A program made the position numbers and the translations under genes. Of a stretch of DNA of 64,000 bases, positions 1 through 11,074 are shown in pieces (position 1 is the stretch's first letter; every line of letters starts with the position of its first letter). The notes beneath the pieces were generated by a model that was not told the origin of the DNA, searched no databases, and saw nothing but the letters and a program-made list of their open reading frames with translations. The DNA comes from Oryzias latipes (Eukaryota > Chordata > Actinopteri > Beloniformes > Adrianichthyidae), in NCBI RefSeq assembly GCF_002234675.1, contig NC_019866.2, forward strand, positions 13,917,261 through 13,981,260. The letters are read 5' to 3'.

Positions 1-762
1 AGAACTTCATTTTAGAGAATGGATGACCTGTTTTGGGAGAGTGATGAGCTTTTGCTGCTGGTCCATGTTGTTGTGCTCCAGGAGACGGGTTAGTTATTGA
101 TGAATTTAGACAGAAATCAACAAAACGGTTTAAAAGAGGAAAAACTACATCCAAAGAAGGACCAGATTTCTGCCAACATAAGCAAAAGTTTGATAAAGAA
201 TAAATGTGAATCAGGCTTTTTATAATGAAGGAGCTCTTAACACAAAACTAAAATTGAACCCAATGGAAAAAGTTCTGACAGCATAAAAGAGGAGTAAGTG
301 GTCTGTCATTTTTTGTAAAGGTTCTAAAGATGACCCTGATGACTAAAATATATGTTTTTACAATAATGTTTAAAGGCAGTTGAACATCTGATTAAACACT
401 TTATATGCTTTACTCAGACACTAACATTTTAAAACGTTTCTCTCTTGTTTAAACACTCATAGCTTCATAGAAAAATAAGTCCAGGATTATAGCATGAAAA
501 CAAATCTTTAAGCCATCAAAAATTGATGTAGATTTGGAAAACTGCACAGATTCTACAAATTATACAATCTGAACTACATGAGACAAAACCTACAGCCAAT
601 CAGAATGTAGAACACAATGTGGTGTGGAAAAAAACACACCTGATGCTAAAAAGTAAGTGTCTCAAGTAATTAAGAACATATTTCTTACTATTTTTAACTT
701 TAAGTGTTGGTTTAGCTGCAGCACTGAACAACTAGAATTATTTAATCCCTTGATACCCGACT
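1..762. other. A/T-rich spacer, nothing recognised
   Basis: I see no exon, RNA gene or repeat family here. In particular there is no galectin exon 2 (the pattern ATG-x3-AAxATGTCC seen in the other copies), so the 5' exons of galectin A are either left of the window or lost. Confidence 0.5.
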
Positions 763-768
763 CTTTTG

Positions 769-1350
769 TACGGAGCCCCTAAAGGGCCATTGATAGAAAA
801 AAAAATGGAGGAAAAAAAATTTTTTTAAGTAAAAAAAAATGTTTTGAAGTAAAAAAAAAAAAAGAAATAACTGGTGCGTAACAGTTAGTTTCAGTTGCGC
901 ACCAGTTAGTATCAGGTGCGCACCAGTTAGTTTCAGGTGCGCACCAGTTAGTTTCAGGTGCGCACCAGTTAGTATCAGGTGCGCACCAGTTAGTATCTGG
1001 TGCGCACCAGTTAGTATCAGAAGATATCAGATAGTTGACCTGCTTGCTCATTTTGCACCAAGTAGCTACAGTTGTCTTGAGAATGGCTAAAGTTGAAGAT
1101 ATGGACCTTGTAAACTTAACTAAACACGAAATATTACTGACAATGTCATAATGTCACCTGATACTAACTGGTGCGCACCTGAAACTAACTGGTGCGCACC
1201 AGTTAGTTTTTTTTTCCTTTTTACTTCAAAAAAATATTTTTTACTCCCCCAAAATTTGTTTTTACTTCTAAAGAAAATTTTTTTTACTTCTAAAAAAAAT
1301 TTATTTCCTCCAGTTTTTTTTTTCATCAATGGCCCTTTAGGGGCTCCGTA
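769..1350. mobile_element. Foldback (long inverted repeat) element with internal minisatellite
   Basis: The ends are an exact inverted repeat: TACGGAGCCCCTAAAGGGCC at 769 mirrors the last 20 bases at 1331-1350. Both sides carry the same 6-bp direct repeat CTTTTG (763-768 and 1351-1356), read as the target-site duplication. Inside, both arms go on through A- and T-rich tracts into a 20-bp unit containing GGTGCGCACCAGTTAGT. About seven copies lie on the left (roughly 880-1020) and two in opposite orientation on the right (roughly 1155-1205). The centre is about 130 bp of unique sequence. No protein is encoded. The superfamily is not identified; a 6-bp duplication fits neither classical hAT (8) nor Tc1 (2). 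A decayed end of the same family lies at 8490-8577. Confidence 0.8.
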
Positions 1351-1430
1351 CTTTTGTTCCAGCAAGGAAAAAAACTAAACTAAACAAAAAAATCAGGGAT
1401 GTTTTTCCCTTTGCTAAATTTGCATTAAAG

Positions 1431-1785
1431 GGCTGCACGGTGGCGCAGTGGTAGGGCTCCACAGCAAGAAAGCCTTGGTTCAAGTCCCCCTGGGGGATCT
1501 GAAACAGAACATCACTGGGGGACCTTTCTGTGTGGAGTTTGCATGTTCTCCTTGTGCATGCGTGGGTTTTCTCCGGGGTCTACGGCTTCCTCCCACCATC
1601 CAAAAACATGCTTCATAGGTTAATTGGTTAAATTGTCCATAGGAGTGCATGGGTGTGTGATTGTGGCCCTGCGACAGATTGGCAAACTGTTCAGGGTGTC
1701 CCCTGCCTTCGCCTACAAGTGGCCGGGATAGACTCTGTGACCCCGAAAGGGATAAAATGGCAGAAGATGAATGAATTAATGCATG
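1431..1785 (+). mobile_element. tRNA-derived SINE copy
   Basis: The element begins GGCTGCACGGTGGCGCAGTGG, which contains a pol III A-box-like stretch. A B-box-like GGTTCAAGTCC follows about 40 bp later (1477-1487). The body then carries the 'tgtggagtttgcatgttctcc' block common in fish genomes and a GATGAATGAAT-type tail. The same body recurs at 4087-4464, which supports a dispersed family. It is a non-autonomous retroposon and codes for nothing. Short open frames over it are by-products. Confidence 0.8.
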
Positions 1786-2009
1786 AAGGTGTCATTGAAG
1801 GTACAGTCTTTATTATGTGTAGGTATTTATTGAAAAGATCTGCTGGAAATAATTTCGTTGTGCTCTGCATAATGATAAGAAAAGATTCTGATTCTGATTC
1901 AAAAACAAAACTTTCTTTAAAATATGCTCACTTTTAGGTTGAATAATCTATAATGTATGTATAATCTCATCAATAATAAAAAAAAGACTTCCTTTTTTGT
2001 CCTTTCCAG
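1786..2009. other. Intron 2 remainder of galectin A
   Basis: A/T-rich sequence between the SINE and the exon 3 acceptor (CCTTTCCAG, ending at 2009). The short pyrimidine tract fits a normal 3' splice site. Nothing else is recognised. Confidence 0.5.
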
Positions 2010-2427
2010 TTGTTCTTTTAATATTGGCCTCAATGATCAGAACATTGCCTTGCACCTGAATCCCCGTTTTGATGTCTGGGGAGACAAGGACACAATTGTC
2101 CTCAACTCTGTCGAAAACAGCAAGTGGAAGGACGAGGTTCAGCCTGGGGGCTTTTGTTTCTTCAGAGGGGAAAGCTTCAAGGTCTGCAGAAACATTTGTG
2201 TTCCTGTTGTGATATGATTTCTCGACTTCTTCATTGTCATGTGATTAACTTTATGAAAATGTCATTTCTGTCTGTTTCAGATCATCATCAAATTTAAATG
2301 TAAAGGATTTTCGATTACTTTACCGAATGGCTCTAGAATCACTGTCCCCAACTGCATCTATGCAAATAAATACTCCTACTTCCGCTTTGATGGTGATGTT
2401 AGCATTAGCAGCGTTGAGATCCGCTGA
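2010..2427 (+). CDS. Galectin A, exons 3-4 (partial gene)
   Basis: A beta-galactoside-binding lectin of the prototype galectin family, the type that is secreted without a signal peptide and works as a dimer. Two exons are visible, 2010-2181 and 2281-2427, with clean AG/GT borders. Their sizes (172 and 147 bases) match the other copies. Exon 3 carries HLNPRF, VLNS and W..EV and exon 4 ends in SSVEIR-stop. Using full-length numbering from the neighbouring copies, the sugar-contact residues His45, Asn47, Arg49, Asn62, Trp69 and Glu72 are present. The usual Arg74 is Gln (EVQPG), so binding may be altered. Exons 1-2 are not found in the window, so the gene is either cut by the window edge or 5'-truncated; exons 3-4 themselves look intact. 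It converges on galectin B. AATAAA motifs follow the stop within about 50 bp. Confidence 0.88.
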
Positions 2428-2639
2428 GCTTCCATCATCATAAATCTGCATCCAGCATTGCTGCTTTAAACAAAATAAAAAATAAAAACCTGTGTTTTCC
2501 CTTTGATCTTATAATAAAAATAGTTTGATAAGTGCAGATACCAGTGTCCATTAGACTGGATTTCTTTCAATAATCCGTAAAAGTCCATTATTTTTCTGTT
2601 TCATGTATCATTTCAAATAAATAGAAAACAAAAGGTCTC

Positions 2640-3010
2640 CTCTTTAACTGGTTATTTTCTTGCAGTTATGTGAGTTTAGTGCTATGAGGAACAAAGTTAA
2701 TCCTTTTTTTTGTCTTATACAGCAAATGAACATACAGATTGCAGCTCTCTTGTGATAGAAATGTTTTCCTTTTACAATGGGGGTTGTTTGTGTTAATATA
2801 AACCCCTTTTGTAATAGAAGCTGAACCTTATTGAGTTTTAGCCACTCTGACAGGACGACAACGGAAGGAGATAATACAAGGTTTTGGGATAAGATGAGTG
2901 TCATACGTAAATTACAATACATGCGTTGATGCTCATACACACATGTACACACACATCATCACACGGCATACACCCAACTTTAGCATATCTATATAAATGT
3001 ACAGTATCTA
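2640..3010 (-). mobile_element. Decayed L1 3' end relic
   Basis: The stretch AACCCCTTTTGTAAT, with flanking text and a run of short CA-rich words further on, matches the order seen in the better L1 3' ends at 20.8-22.2 kb. It is diverged and patchy, so the call is tentative. Confidence 0.4.
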
Positions 3011-4086
3011 TAGAAGACTTACTGCCACACGTCACTCCACATCACCTCCTCGTGCACACAGGCATGAAAACATGGGTTTGCACGTCCAATAATTAAACAA
3101 ATATGACATCCACCATGTCCCTGTTCAAGCACAAGGAATGAGCGGGTAAACTGAATGAGTGTGTGTTTCCTGATGTGCACTTGATCACATTAAATGTTCC
3201 AGTGGGAGCAGGGAGCTAATGCGCCTTATTTTTCTCCACTGGCCCAAGATCAATCACTCAAACAGAAATTAAAACAGCATACACATAGCATTTTTGGTTA
3301 TCCACACACCGCACATGACAAGTAGTAACACACAGATTTGATCAACAATGTGTTAAAGGCCAAATAAGAGAGTGACTTTTTATCATGTTGTAGTTAACCT
3401 TTTAATTCAAAATAATTGAATTCACCACTAATAAATCTGCTTCTCATAATAAATCTGTATATTTAAGCGGTTAAAGTGAGAATTTCCCATTATTTTAATT
3501 ATACTCATACCAAGGTCCCAGGTGAATACTCAATTCTGATTGGCTGCTGGGTGTGAATTTGAAAAGTGATATACCACAGTGATAATGCACACCTAAAAAA
3601 GAAGTTCTGGTCCCATAGCTTAAATGTTCAGTATCATTGCGCTGTCTTCTTTAAAGACAAAAATAAGCGGTAAAGATACTGTAATGATATTATGTCATAG
3701 AAATTTGAACGTATCTTCTGTAAATCAAAATATTGTTCTCATCCGTGTTTTGAATGACTGAACACTTGAGTTGGTTGGTGTTTGTTTGAATAAATTATTT
3801 AATGGAAATCTCTTGAATTTCAATAAAGTTTTGTGCATGCCTACAGAAGTGTAATGGAAACGCAGCTTATGAAAAACACAACATTGTCATAAAGATAAAG
3901 TTGTCTACATATTTTGCAACGTGAAACTTAGCAAATCTAAGTAGATGAGAAGATTTGGTTCACTTTACACAAAATCGGTACTAGAAAAAAAAGAGACTGA
4001 AAAAAAGTCCACTTTTAGGATTTTATTCATTTTAAATGCTTCTTCGTTTGAACAAATTATTATTTCAAAGAACTGATTTAATGATT
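3011..4086. other. Spacer between galectins A and B, nothing recognised
   Basis: A/T-rich sequence without convincing exons or named repeats. Confidence 0.4.
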
Positions 4087-4464
4087 CTGGCGCTGTGGTT
4101 AGCGCTCTTACCTCACAGCAAGAAGGCTGTAGTTCAAGTCCTGGCTGGGGGATCTGAAACAAAAACACCAATGGGGGACCTTTCTGTGTGGAGTTTGCAT
4201 GTTCTCCCCTTGTATGCGTGGGTTTTCTCCGGGGACTCTGGATTCCTCCCAACGTCCAAAAACATGCTTCGTAGGTTAATTGGTTACTCTCAATTGCCTA
4301 TAGGTGTGAATGTGAGTGTGCATGGGTGTGTGATTGTGGCCCTGCGACAGAATAGCGACCTGTCCAGGATGCCCCCTGCCTTCGCTTGCAAGTGGCCAGG
4401 ATAGGCTCCGGCAGCCCTGTGACCCCGAAAGGGAACAAACGGATTAGAAGATGAATGAATGAGT
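4087..4464 (+). mobile_element. tRNA-derived SINE copy, second
   Basis: Same family as 1431-1785. It has an A-box-like GTGGTTAGCGCTC, a B-box-like AGTTCAAGTCC, the same body with an AACATGCTTCGTAGG block, and a GATGAATGAATGA tail. The first few bases of the head are missing. A 123-codon open frame running through it is not a gene. Confidence 0.8.
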
Positions 4465-5975
4465 TAATTGTTCCATGGGAACAAATGACCGTACTATTCC
4501 CTGGAAACTAATTATTATTTCGTGTCAAAAAAAATACTTTTTTATAATTTGAGGTTTGCCGATTTGCGATCAGCCTCAAATTATAACTATTTATGTGTTA
4601 TTGTCAGATTTCCAATCAGTATCAATATCAAAAGTAACAATATCAACTGCATTTAACATTTAATAGAAAACAAAAACATTTTTTTTCTATAATTATAAAT
4701 TAATTTAGGTCTCAAGGGGGTGAAGAATCATCAATACAAGCTTCAATTCAAAATAGCACCTCAGCTAAAAGAACTGCTGTTTTCTTCTTAATAACAATGA
4801 TAAAACCCTTTGAAATGTGTGTTTTTGACCCTTTCATTTGTAATGGCCTTCCGCTCTGTTGTTCTCTTTTGTCACTCGACCAAAGTCTTCTGACCCCCTT
4901 AAAAAATGTTTTAACTCCGCCACTGATGAGCAAATCCCAAGCATAAAGAAATCATAGCAGAGAGGATCCCTTCAGCCTCAGAGGATGGGAACTTGTTCTC
5001 ACAAACGAGCACAGTTCCCCAATTCTTCTTATCTATCCATCCCACTTTAAATGAGCTCAACACACATTTCCCTCCGTTACATCAGATAAGGTTATTCTTA
5101 TCCTCAAGAGTCCCACTAACCACATGCAGAACAATGCTGGTTGGTTTAATTTTTCCCTTTTTTCCTGACTCCCTTCTTGCTCCTGCACACAGAGTGTAAG
5201 GTGGCCGGCTAATGAGCGGCAGACTTGCGCATTGACATGTTCTCTGGGGTTGTGCTTCTTCAGGGACTTGAGAATAAAATCAAATTCAGTCTTTTTACTT
5301 TCAAAAGATGGTTTCAGATTTAAACGTTTTGTACTTAAACTCCCAGCTGATTTTATTTTGAAAAAAGTTGTAGATAATTCACGCACAGAAGAGGAGCAAA
5401 AACAGACAAGTAAAAAGAAATAGAAAAAGAAGCATCTGCCGCCCTCTAGTGGACAACTGGGCACATTACTGCTACATCATTACTGGCACATCTGCTACAA
5501 ACTGGAGAAAATTGTGTAAATAAAATAAAATACATTTGATAATTGCAATAATTGTCATCAAAAAAAAAAACTGAGACTCTAACTTGGTGAAAAAATTGCT
5601 TTAATGAGTAATGGTTCATGAAATCAAAATATTTCATCACAAAGATGGAATGTCAAAGAAAAGATGAAAAATGTAAAGAGATTTGGAAGGCACCTCAACA
5701 AATCTGATGACTATGGTTTGCCTGTCAAAGGTAACAATGAAACATCTTGATGTTTAACATGTTCTTATGTCAACAAATTTGTTAAGTCTTTAGACAGCTT
5801 GTAAATGCAAGCAGTACAGACTGATCATCTGTAATTTCGGAATTTGTTAGAACCATAAATGCAGCACAATATGACGTGCAGCAGCCATTTGGGACCAACT
5901 CTGGAGGTTTGGAGGCAAAAAGTGGAAAAAAAAAAGGGACCAACAAAAGATTTGAATCCAGAAGAAGTTGCAGAT
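4465..5975. other. Intergenic spacer, convergent 3' ends of galectins A and B
   Basis: No exon or RNA gene is recognised. The right end (5,640-5,975) would include the 3' UTR of galectin B. Short open frames here lack splice context and family motifs. Confidence 0.4.
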
Positions 5976-8900
5976 TTATTTGATCTCAATGCTCGTGATG
6001 CGAGCTTCGTCTTCAAAGCTGAGGGCTGAGTATTTCTCTGCACCCATGCGGTTGGGGAAGAAGATCGTGGATCCATCTGATAAGGTCACCACAAACTCAG
6101 TAGATCGGAATTCAATCCTGATCTAAGAAGAAGGGCGAGGCAGAAAAAGACAAACAAAAATTAAAACAATGTGTTTACATGTCATTTAGTCCAGTGGTCC
6201 CCAACCCCTGGGCCGTGCACCAGTACCGGTCCTTGGGTCATTTGGTACCGGGCCGCACAGAAAGAATAAATAACTTTGATTACTTCTATTTATTGTTATC
6301 TGAATCTGAAAGATTTTTAATTGTGAAAAATTGCCAGATTCCCTGTTACATCCGTCTATGTCACTCTTGACGCAGGCTAAGGGGCTCCTTTCGGTCACGT
6401 GATAGGATACCGCTAAAATAAATCCCAGGATCTAGCAAAATGAGTAAAAAACAAACATCTTTGGAAAGTTTCTTTGCCAAGAGGAAAAGGCCATGAGACA
6501 GAAGAGGAGCCTTCGAACTCCAAAGAAAAAAGCCACATTTGATAGACAGTGCTTCTTTTTTGCACCATGAGTGTGGGAAAGGGAGAGGATGATAACACCT
6601 GTGTGATGTTCAATGTCATGGGTGTCAAACTAATGTTCCATGTACGTTTTGTCATATCTCTGTTCCCCCTTTGTCGTAGCATTGCTACAATAATTGTCTG
6701 CCACATCCTAAAGACTGATCCGTGAAACCTTTGTCTGACGTCATACTGCTCTGTGGTGTTAGAAAGATAGGGGACCACTGTTTTAGACCCATGTTTACAA
6801 AGGATCAGGATGCAGTGGCTCCCACCTTGAACTCCTGCCCTTGTTGGAAAGGAAAGCCTCCATCTCTGACTTCCTCACCCCAGCAGCCTCCTTCATACGA
6901 GTTGCAGACAACTGTGTTTTCATCTCCGTGGGCGTTGAAGCGAGGGTTGAGATGAAAGGCGATGTCCTGCTCGTTGGGGCCGATATTTAAAGCAAAACTA
7001 CAAAGTGAGAAGAAGCACAAACCTTTAGAAAAAAAAGACGTGAATAAAATGATTTGTCTAAATTATTGTCTAAACAACTTAAGACTATGATTTATTCAAG
7101 TCCCACTCCAATCATAGTGATCTATTGTAAAAGCGTTCCCAGTGTCATGTAATTATTATGATTATTTTTAAGCAAATTATTATGTCTGCTCCTGAATCAC
7201 CATGATTTGAATAAAGCAATATTGTAATAAGAAATGCTATTCAAAGCTTAATTTTCTTTATATTCTTTATATACATTTTGAGAAAAAAGCCACAATTACA
7301 TGTCAAAAACAGGTTTTTCATTGGAGTTGGTCTTTCAAGGACAAGGTAAGAAATGGATGCAGACTTTCAGACACACTCTTGTCTGACATTATTACTTACT
7401 TGGTTGCGTCGGGTTTAGCTACTCCAACGACAGTCAGAGTTTGTCCAACTTTGAAGGACATATTTTTAACGATCATCCCCTGGGCAGAAAAAAAGAAATT
7501 ATATCACAACGCTGCAGCTTCAGTCAGAAAATCCTCCTCCCTGCAACTTATAGACCTTCAGTTTCAGCAAAATAAGAGTTTCAATCAAACTCCTATTGAC
7601 CAGCTCTCTTACTGCTCTTACATGATTGTCATGATTGTGTCATCCTAAAAACCCTAAATATTCACCTTATCAATCGTTACTGTACCATACATCTTCAGAT
7701 CCCAATTCGGGGTTGCTGAACCCAGCATCTGTTGGGCTAAAGCGGAGTACACCGGAAACAGGTCTCCAGGATGGTCACAAACTCACACATCCACTCACAA
7801 ATCTACGAAACATGTTTTTTGGCCCAGTTACTACAGAGGAATTCTGGTTTAAAATGACACTTGAATATTCAGCTAAATGGAACAAACTGTGAATCTGAAG
7901 AAGGTTACATTAGATAACAAACTATAGAGTTTTTTTAATAAAAAAGGTTGATCAGCAACAGATATGATACAATTTTCCTCCTCACTCTCGTATTTTACTG
8001 CCTGTGTTGTTGATGGTCACTGCAGTCCATTCATCCAGACCTTATAATTTCTCATTTTCACTTGTTTAACAATAAAAACATGAATAATTTGCGCAGACAT
8101 TTAAGTAAAGCTATTCAACTCATATTTACTGGAAAATGTCAGAATTCCCCAAATTTTTAAATGTCAATCAGCTTCTTGTCCTAAAAAGACAAGGAAGTAT
8201 ATCTTGTGACTTTCACAGAGTGCAGCTGTTGGAGGAGTTAGGGACAGAAACATGCCAGGAATTCTTTTTTGGGGGGGGGGATAACTTTATAAAAAATCAT
8301 ATCTCGTGGTAATAATTATCTGAATGCAAGAAAAAAAAACCTTTTACTGCAGATCAAGACATGGATTCTGTCTAAAACATGAAATAGTGTTGAAATTTAA
8401 AGGCAGAATGACCATGAGAAGGAAGACCCTGCAAAATAAAACCAATTTGGGAGGAGCATGATCAAAAAAATCAAAGTAAAAGAAAATTACTAACTTGTGT
8501 GCGCCAGTTAGGTTTTTATTTGACCTTTTTTTACTTCAAATTTTTTTTTTCTTAATTGTCTCTTTAGGGGCTCCGTACCGAGGCTTGAACTGTGTGAGGT
8601 CACAAGGCCTCAGTGGTTGTTTTCTGTGACTTTAAAAGAAGAAGAAAAGCATCAAAATGATTCCTTTGTTGGTCCCATTAATAGACGGTAATAACGTGAT
8701 TTTAAAAAATCTGAACCCGTGTTGTTACCCAGGCAACCACATATAAAATAATGTTAAAAGTTAGCCTGAAAGCAAACATCAGTTTTTCCTACATTACTTT
8801 TTTTAATGCTGCAGAAAGAAGCTTAGAAGTCACATGAGGCCTTTCCTTTGTTAAGATCTGCTTTCTTGGAGATTCCAGAAACATCCTTAGAAAACTAGAA

Positions 8901-9227
8901 CGGAAAGATTTGTTTGGCAAGAAACGCACATTTGACGGTGAGGGTATATATCTTAATGCGTGGAGATACTAATACTTTGACCATATAAGGAAATCAAACA
9001 AATCCTCCAAACTCACATCAACTTTAAATACTGTTAAATTCAATAATCTGCATTGTTACTATTTCATCTTTACTTACATTATCAGAAAAGAAAGAAAGAA
9101 AAAAAAACTTCCTATAGCAGCTGTCTGTTCTATATTTAAAGCCTGCAGTGAAGCTGACCTTGTCAATAATCAAGTGTAGACAGTAAAATGTAACTTAAGT
9201 ACTAACAGTAATACTTACTTTCATCAT
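5976..9227 (-). CDS. Galectin B (prototype galectin)
   Basis: A 135-residue single-domain galectin expected to bind beta-galactosides in the cytosol or after non-classical secretion. Coding exons on the minus strand are 9227-9219 (Met-Met-Lys), 7479-7400, 6997-6826 and 6122-5976, with GTAAGT or GT donors and pyrimidine-rich acceptors. The phases join without a break and the sizes (9, 80, 172, 147) equal those of copies C and D. The sugar-binding signature is complete: HLNPR (45-49), VCNS (60-63) and W69..E72-V-R74. The protein ends ITSIEIK-stop. It is the most divergent complete copy and probably an older paralogue. Intron 1 holds a foldback-element relic and intron 3 an internally deleted hAT element. 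The start could be either of two adjacent ATGs; the first is used. No TATA box or other regulatory site was pinned down. Confidence 0.92.
6192..6780 (+). mobile_element. Internally deleted hAT element in galectin B intron 3
   Basis: The ends CAGTGGTCCCC (6192) and GGGGACCACTG (6780) are inverted repeats. The flanking 8-mers ATTTAGTC and TTTTAGAC are an imperfect 8-bp target duplication, as hAT elements make. The text just inside the left end, with paired GTACCGG words and a GGGCCG core, is typical of a fish hAT family. At 6438 a frame begins MSKKQTSLESFFAKRKRP and stops at once. That resembles the N-terminus of ZBED-like hAT transposases, so this is a deletion derivative that cannot move itself. 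Confidence 0.75.
7690..7810 (-). repeat. SINE-like relic
   Basis: Words such as GGCTAAAGCGGAGTACAC, CAGGTCTCCAGGATGGTCAC and a run of CACTCACA resemble the reversed 3' half of the SINE family seen at 1.4 and 4.1 kb. Weak support. Confidence 0.3.
8490..8577. mobile_element. Solo end of the foldback family
   Basis: Contains TGTGCGCCAGTTAG, a T-rich tract, then TTTAGGGGCTCCGTA ending at 8577. This is the same order as the right end of the 769-1350 element. Only one arm remains, inside galectin B intron 1. Confidence 0.65.
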
Positions 9228-11074
9228 CTTTGCAGATTTATTCCTTCTTGTGCTGCTGAGTAGTGGGAGTGTTGTCTTTCTGACTGCAGTCTATCAGATG
9301 ATTCTGCAGAAGGGGAGGGTCATCCACTCTGAGTGACAGGCCCCTCAGCCAATGAAAGACCATCAGTGAGTAACGATGGCGCTGAAAGTTCAGCCAAAAT
9401 GGTCAGAAGGCCTTTAATGAAACTTTGCAGGTTTCAAATCAACGTTTTTCTGCATGAAAGGGCTGAGTCAGCCTAGAGAAAGATCACCGTCCACAGCGGC
9501 TAACCAAAATAGATATTTGTTGCCAAGGAGACGGCTAAATATTTAGCACAGGGAGCAGCCCTGGTGTCCAGTTACTATACAGTAATATAGTAGTGATGTC
9601 AGAAGTATGAAAAGACATAGCTGCAGTGAGTGGAAATAAAATCAGTTTGTAAAAACGTTTGAACCTCAAGAGAGAGATTTTGAGATTTTGCACAATTTGA
9701 GTCATAAATGTTACACACTATAAAATACAGATTTTAAAAAATGCTTATTTCTTTCACCTAAAATATCTGGCTACCGTGTAGCTATGAGGGGCGCCCAATC
9801 CAGGGTCTGGTTTAATAAGCCCGGACAAATACAAAGGTTTGTGTCAAGAACGGCATCCAACATTCATCTTTGTTCAATCAAATATGCAAATCAGACCTGT
9901 GCAGTGAGCGAAGACATGAAGGCTGTTGATGTTAAAGGAGAGGATGCAGAAGACTTGGTTAGACAGAAGAAGGGAAAAGCCCACAAGGAGATATTACAGT
10001 GCAAGACCCTTTATTTAAGGTTAACAAAATATATAGTATGTAGTTAAACATAAATGCAAAAATAGAATTATAAGATTATTGTTTTACATATTTATAACAA
10101 TAAGCTTATTGAATGCATTATGCCAAAAAATGATTTTCTTGTTTCATAGACTCTGGGCTGCAGTCACACGTTTCTTCCAGTAGATGGAAAACCTGCATTA
10201 CTGCTGTGATGACTCCAAAACATTACAAAGCACAAAAGGATCACAAAGCCATAAATATGATACTGTCTTCCATTCACAAACTTCCACTTTCATTCACAAA
10301 CTTCCACTAGGTGAAAAGGGTAGTGCAGATAACAGAAATCTCGTTCATTTCTTAAAATTGTACAAATGGTTGTCCTTTTGACACTAAAGAAGTCGGACAA
10401 AGATAACAGCAAAACAAAAAAGCAGCACTTTCAATTCTTTAAGTTTATTCAAATTTCTTTTTAGAGAGGAGGAGGTTCCTGCAAAATCTCCTGTGGAAAA
10501 TTCCCCATAAGTCCAAACATCTATTTAACATACAGTGTGTTAAATTAAATCGATTGTTTAAGAATCCACCAGAGTCCAATAACACAGCAGCTTCAGAAGC
10601 CAAAAAGGCTTTCTCAGAATTTTTAAGTAAAAAATGTTCTAAGAACGATCTTATAGGAAAAAAAAAGGATTTTCTTTAAAAAACAAAATTTTATGTCTCG
10701 TTTTTTTAAATATATGTAATAACTGACTTTCAATTTATTTCCTGAGTATTTCTTTTTAGGTCTTTCTTTATTAAAAATATCAATATTTAATGTGATTTAT
10801 ATTATTGAAAATTCAGTGGAATAAAACACAAAGTCGTTCTTCCAAATGTTAGAAGAAGAGAAACTATGTACTGTATGGCTATAATATATAACAAACATTT
10901 TGTTGTTTATTTTTTTAAAGTTCAAATGCAAAACATGTGGCATGAATCGCACCTCTTTAAAATTCCTCTTCATTCCCTGTTAAATCCGAAACATGTCAAC
11001 TACTTATATTTTCATGAAATATTTTGAATTATAGTACTTTCATTTCAATTTAAAGATCTCATAGCTGATTTGTA
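9228..11074. other. 5' flank of galectin B and spacer
   Basis: Presumed promoter side of galectin B on the minus strand, then A/T-rich sequence. I could not pin down a TATA box, RNA gene or coding exon. An 88-codon frame at 9784 has no family features. Confidence 0.4.

Noticed and set aside
880-1205. CRISPR-like regular repeats
   Set aside because: Units are contiguous tandem repeats without spacers, inside an inverted-repeat transposon of a eukaryote.
1431-1520. tRNA gene (A and B boxes)
   Set aside because: The boxes belong to a SINE head; no cloverleaf or anticodon arm is supported and the body continues as a repeat.
4036-4404. 123-codon plus-strand frame
   Set aside because: Runs through a SINE; product of repeat sequence.
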